This document shows positions 39,744 through 42,212 of a DNA stretch of 42,212 nucleotides, piece by piece. The DNA is from an uncultured Flavobacteriales bacterium. GTDB taxonomy: Bacteria > Bacteroidota > Bacteroidia > Flavobacteriales_G > Salibacteraceae. The DNA is taken from NCBI GenBank assembly GCA_913057205.1, contig CAJXNO010000022.1, positions 1-42,212 of the forward strand, given 5' to 3'. Both the position numbers and the translations under genes were made by a program. Position 1 is the first letter of the stretch. The number at the start of each line of letters is the position of its first letter. The notes under the pieces are model-generated. The model had not been told where the DNA came from and did no database searches. It saw only the letters and a program-made list of their open reading frames with translations.

Positions 39744-41866
39744 TGGCTAGAAAAGGGAAATACAAGAAGCATCAAAAGTCTGTACAGGCCACAGCCGAAG
39801 ATGATGCAGTGGCTGCGGCTGAAACGACTGCGCAACCGGAAGTGCGGACCGCTTCCAAGATGCCTTATTTACTCGTTTTCCTGCTCGGATTTGTGCTTTA
39901 TGCAAACACGATCCCGTTTGAGTATGCGCTTGATGACAAGATCTACATCACCTCCAACAGTTTCACTAAGAAGGGCTTGGATGGGTTAAACGAGATATGG
40001 ACGAACGACCTGATGACCGGGTTTTTCGGCACCAAGAAGAACCTAGTAGAGGGCGGGCGCTACCGTCCGCTTGCATTGACCACCCACGCCATTGAATGGG
40101 AGTTATTCGAAGAGAATCCGCAGATCAGCCACTTTATCAACGTGTTCTTGTATGGACTTACAGGGGTGGTGCTCCTCGCTGTTTTGGTAAGGATATTCGG
40201 CTGGAAGGAGGATCGTTGGTGGTGGAGTATTCCATTCGTAACAACGCTCATTTTCCTAGCACACCCATTGCATACAGAGGTAACCGCCAACATCAAGAGC
40301 AGGGATGAGATCATGAGCTTGCTCTTTGCGTTGCTGGCTTTCTTAGAGGTATTGAGGTATTTGAAGGTGTCGGAAACCAAGCACTTGCTGTTCGCGGGAT
40401 TGTGGTTTCTGGCGAGCCTCTTTTCCAAAGAATCTTCGGTCACCTTCCTCGGGGTGATTCCGCTTACGCTCTTGTTTTTCCCGCAGGCTGATCTTAAGAA
40501 GAGTTTGATGGCATTATCACCACTTTTGTTCTTCACCTTGGCCTATCTGCTCGTGCGATGGAGCGTTTTTGCCGATCAAGGCGGAAGCCTAGAAGTGGCG
40601 AAGGAATTGATGAACAAGCCTTACCTGAATGCCACGGATAGCGAGCGCTTGGCGAGCATCTTTTTCACTATGGCCTTGTACCTGAAACTGTTGGTTTGGC
40701 CGCATCCATTGACGCACGACTATTATCCTTACCACCCCTTCCGCACCTATGCAGAGCTTGTCTTTGGTGAACGACCTTATGTGGACTGGTCGAGTGGCAT
40801 GGCGATCCTTGGTGTGGTAGCGTATGCCGTGATCTTGGGCTATGGACTGTACGGGGTCTACAAGGCCTGGAAATTCCAGAAGGCGGATATGTACGCCTTT
40901 GGCGGACTGATCTACTTCGGAACCTTCATCCTCTTCAGCAACCTGTTCTTTGATATCGGCGCCTTTATGAACGAGCGTTTTCTGTACATCCCATCCTTGG
41001 GATTTGCGTTGGTGGTGGCATACCTTATAGTGGAGAAACTGGGCAAAGGCTCGCGTCAGCAGTTGGCCTTAGGTGTACTTGCGGTCTTTATGATCGGCTT
41101 GAGCGTAAAAACCATCGCTAGGAACTACGCCTGGGAGAATGATCGCAGTCTAGCTCAGGCGGATGTTGGCACTTCTGACGGTTCAGCGAAGGTGAAGATG
41201 ACCATGGGAAGTGAGATGCTAGAGCTCTCAAGGGAAGTGTCAAACCCAACGGAGCGCATGCGCATCCTCAAGGAAGGCGAGCGATATTCCCTGCAATCCC
41301 TTCAGATCTATCCGGGCTACTTTCCGCCACTCGACATCTTGGGGAACCTCTATTATGAGATGGGTGACTACGCCGCCAGTGTGAACTATTTTATACGTGC
41401 GGTAGAACGGAGGTCAAGTGTAGAGCGCATCACCAGGAATTTGGAGGTGGTAGCCAACAAGGCCGTAGAAGAAGGTGCCTACCAACCTGCCATGCAAGGG
41501 TACCAGGTCTTGCTGCAAGTCATAGGAGGTTCAGACAAAGCACGCGTCTACTCTGCCATGGGCGAACTCTACGGAAAGCATTTGAATGACCTAAGGCAGT
41601 CAAAGCGCTACCTCAACCTGGCCATCAAGTCAGACCCTAATAACGCAGGGGCCTACCAAAAGATCGGCATTGTATATGCCATGACCAACCAACGCGACAG
41701 CGCCCTATATGCCTTCAATAAGTCCCTGGAAATTGAACCAGAGAACGCCAGGGTACTGCTGAACCTTGGTATCCTCTACAACCAAATGAGCAGGCCATTG
41801 GAAGGCCAGCGCTACATTCAAGAAGCATCCAAGCTCGACCCAAGCGTTACACAGGGAATCAGATAG
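39743..41866 (+). CDS. TMTC-like membrane glycosyltransferase with C-terminal TPR repeats
   Basis: 707 aa from the ATG at 39743, which overlaps the asparaginase stop (TGATG). After a charged N-terminus about ten transmembrane segments fill residues 35-470, and four or five TPR units occupy about 500-690. YANTIPFEYALDDKIYI, GGRYRPLALTTHAIEW and HPLHTEVTANIKSRDEIMSLLFALLAFL match TMTC-type protein O-mannosyltransferases (GT105 fold) and their bacterial relatives. I infer a lipid-linked sugar donor and transfer to extracytoplasmic protein, in keeping with O-glycosylation known in Bacteroidota. The first Asp-Asp (AL-DDK) is the likely catalytic pair. Confidence 0.87.
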   Translation: MARKGKYKKHQKSVQATAEDDAVAAAETTAQPEVRTASKMPYLLVFLLGFVLYANTIPFEYALDDKIYITSNSFTKKGLDGLNEIWTNDLMTGFFGTKKNLVEGGRYRPLALTTHAIEWELFEENPQISHFINVFLYGLTGVVLLAVLVRIFGWKEDRWWWSIPFVTTLIFLAHPLHTEVTANIKSRDEIMSLLFALLAFLEVLRYLKVSETKHLLFAGLWFLASLFSKESSVTFLGVIPLTLLFFPQADLKKSLMALSPLLFFTLAYLLVRWSVFADQGGSLEVAKELMNKPYLNATDSERLASIFFTMALYLKLLVWPHPLTHDYYPYHPFRTYAELVFGERPYVDWSSGMAILGVVAYAVILGYGLYGVYKAWKFQKADMYAFGGLIYFGTFILFSNLFFDIGAFMNERFLYIPSLGFALVVAYLIVEKLGKGSRQQLALGVLAVFMIGLSVKTIARNYAWENDRSLAQADVGTSDGSAKVKMTMGSEMLELSREVSNPTERMRILKEGERYSLQSLQIYPGYFPPLDILGNLYYEMGDYAASVNYFIRAVERRSSVERITRNLEVVANKAVEEGAYQPAMQGYQVLLQVIGGSDKARVYSAMGELYGKHLNDLRQSKRYLNLAIKSDPNNAGAYQKIGIVYAMTNQRDSALYAFNKSLEIEPENARVLLNLGILYNQMSRPLEGQRYIQEASKLDPSVTQGIR

Positions 41867-41898
41867 CGTATTATGTATTAAGTTTACCGCCCCATTCA

Positions 41899-41983
41899 GG
41901 AGAGGTGGCAGAGTGGCTGATCGCGCACGCTTGGAAAGCGTGTTTACGGAAACGTAACGGGGGTTCGAATCCCCCTCTCTCCG
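41899..41983 (+). tRNA. tRNA-Ser (anticodon GGA)
   Basis: 85 nt. The acceptor stem GGAGAGG pairs with the 7 bases ending at 41982 (one G-U pair). The anticodon loop CTTGGAAAG carries GGA, which reads UCC and UCU. The long variable arm (GTTTACGGAAACGTAAC region) is typical of tRNA-Ser, and GGTTCGAATCC forms the T arm. CCA is not encoded in full. A terminator follows at once. Confidence 0.97.
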
Positions 41984-41990
41984 CAACTAT

Positions 41991-42030
41991 AAAGCGTAAC
42001 TACTTGTTTAATAAGTGGTTACGCTTTTTT
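41991..42030 (+). terminator. Rho-independent terminator after tRNA-Ser
   Basis: Ten-bp stem AAAGCGTAAC (41991-42000) with GTTACGCTTT (42018-42027), extended by ACTT/AAGT and ending in a T-run. It ends the tRNA transcript. Confidence 0.9.
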
Positions 42031-42212
42031 GATTATCGATTCTGACAACTATTAGCCAACCAAAGTGGATTTGCCGTTTAGGCTGCCTTAAGATACAACT
42101 GTTTTGATATTCAAAATCCTTTCTGCTAAGCTCAACTAATTGAATCTAACCGAGCTGGTTGATAAAGCAGATATCCTAATTGATTAATCCAGTTTAGTGA
42201 GGCTTGTGTCAG
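42031..42212. other. AT-richer flank behind tRNA-Ser
   Basis: I see no gene here. The stretch looks richer in A and T than the rest of the window. On the minus strand a frame from the window edge to a TGA at 42134-42132 stays open for 26 codons, which is too little to call. Confidence 0.5.

Noticed and set aside
42132-42212. C-terminus of a minus-strand gene entering at the right edge
   Set aside because: Only 26 codons are open and no motif is recognisable.
1-42212. CRISPR array, riboswitch or replication origin
   Set aside because: No regularly spaced 25-40 bp repeats, no recognisable riboswitch core and no cluster of DnaA boxes were seen on reading; the only periodic repeats are the 11-bp operator units.

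Overview
The window looks like chromosomal DNA of a Bacteroidota bacterium, most likely Flavobacteriales; I cannot place it to family. The reasons are the many promoters with the Bacteroidota -7 box TAnnTTTG, the absence of GGAGG-type ribosome sites, type IX secretion tails on secreted enzymes, a TonB receptor with a carboxypeptidase-like N-terminal domain, and families typical of the phylum (GSCFA, DUF5916, LuxE-like acyltransferase, ATL-type MGMT protein). Genes are densely packed, several convergent pairs have stop codons 0-1 bp apart, and I see no phage, IS or CRISPR.

Layout. 1-4.0 kb: a ligase-associated DEXH helicase (cut by the window edge), a small membrane protein and an ATP-dependent DNA ligase, with a secreted di-haem peroxidase between them. 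4.1-9.0 kb: a coiled-coil membrane protein, a small membrane protein and a giant outer-membrane barrel protein. 9.1-13.3 kb: a peptide-binding lipoprotein gene broken by two in-frame stops, an OmpA lipoprotein and tyrS. 13.4-17.3 kb: lipoproteins, a LuxE-like enzyme, and two 5'-end gene remnants (cytochrome-like and PhoX-like) joined tail to tail. 17.3-26 kb: Na/Pi transporter, small secreted protein, TonB receptor, beta-helix lipoprotein, and a PhoB/PhoR-type two-component system. 26-31 kb: GSCFA protein, then a three-gene operon of propeptide-like lipoprotein, secreted metalloprotease and glycosyltransferase. 31-36.7 kb: SDR, trmB, DUF5916 barrel, alkyltransferase-like protein, GT9 glycosyltransferase and a tiny Cys-rich lipoprotein. 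36.8-42 kb: an overlapping chain of tatD, porin, asparaginase and a TMTC-like membrane TPR protein, then tRNA-Ser(GGA) with a terminator.

Main discovery claim. Five promoters between 14.9 and 24.2 kb (PhoX remnant, Na/Pi transporter, 104-aa secreted protein, beta-helix lipoprotein/TonB receptor operon, and the PhoB-like regulator itself) carry TAAC/TAAT-type units repeated every 11 bp and running in phase into the -7 box. Eleven base pairs is the repeat period of PhoB-family operators. I infer a local phosphate regulon in which the TonB receptor and beta-helix lipoprotein are an outer-membrane phosphate or phosphoester uptake pair.

Other points of interest are a lipoprotein that is a free-standing copy of the neighbouring metalloprotease's propeptide, a probable deletion scar at about 14,525, a reading frame with two nonsense codons but no frameshift, and a class of promoters whose -7 box ends 4-9 bp before the start codon, predicting leaderless mRNAs.
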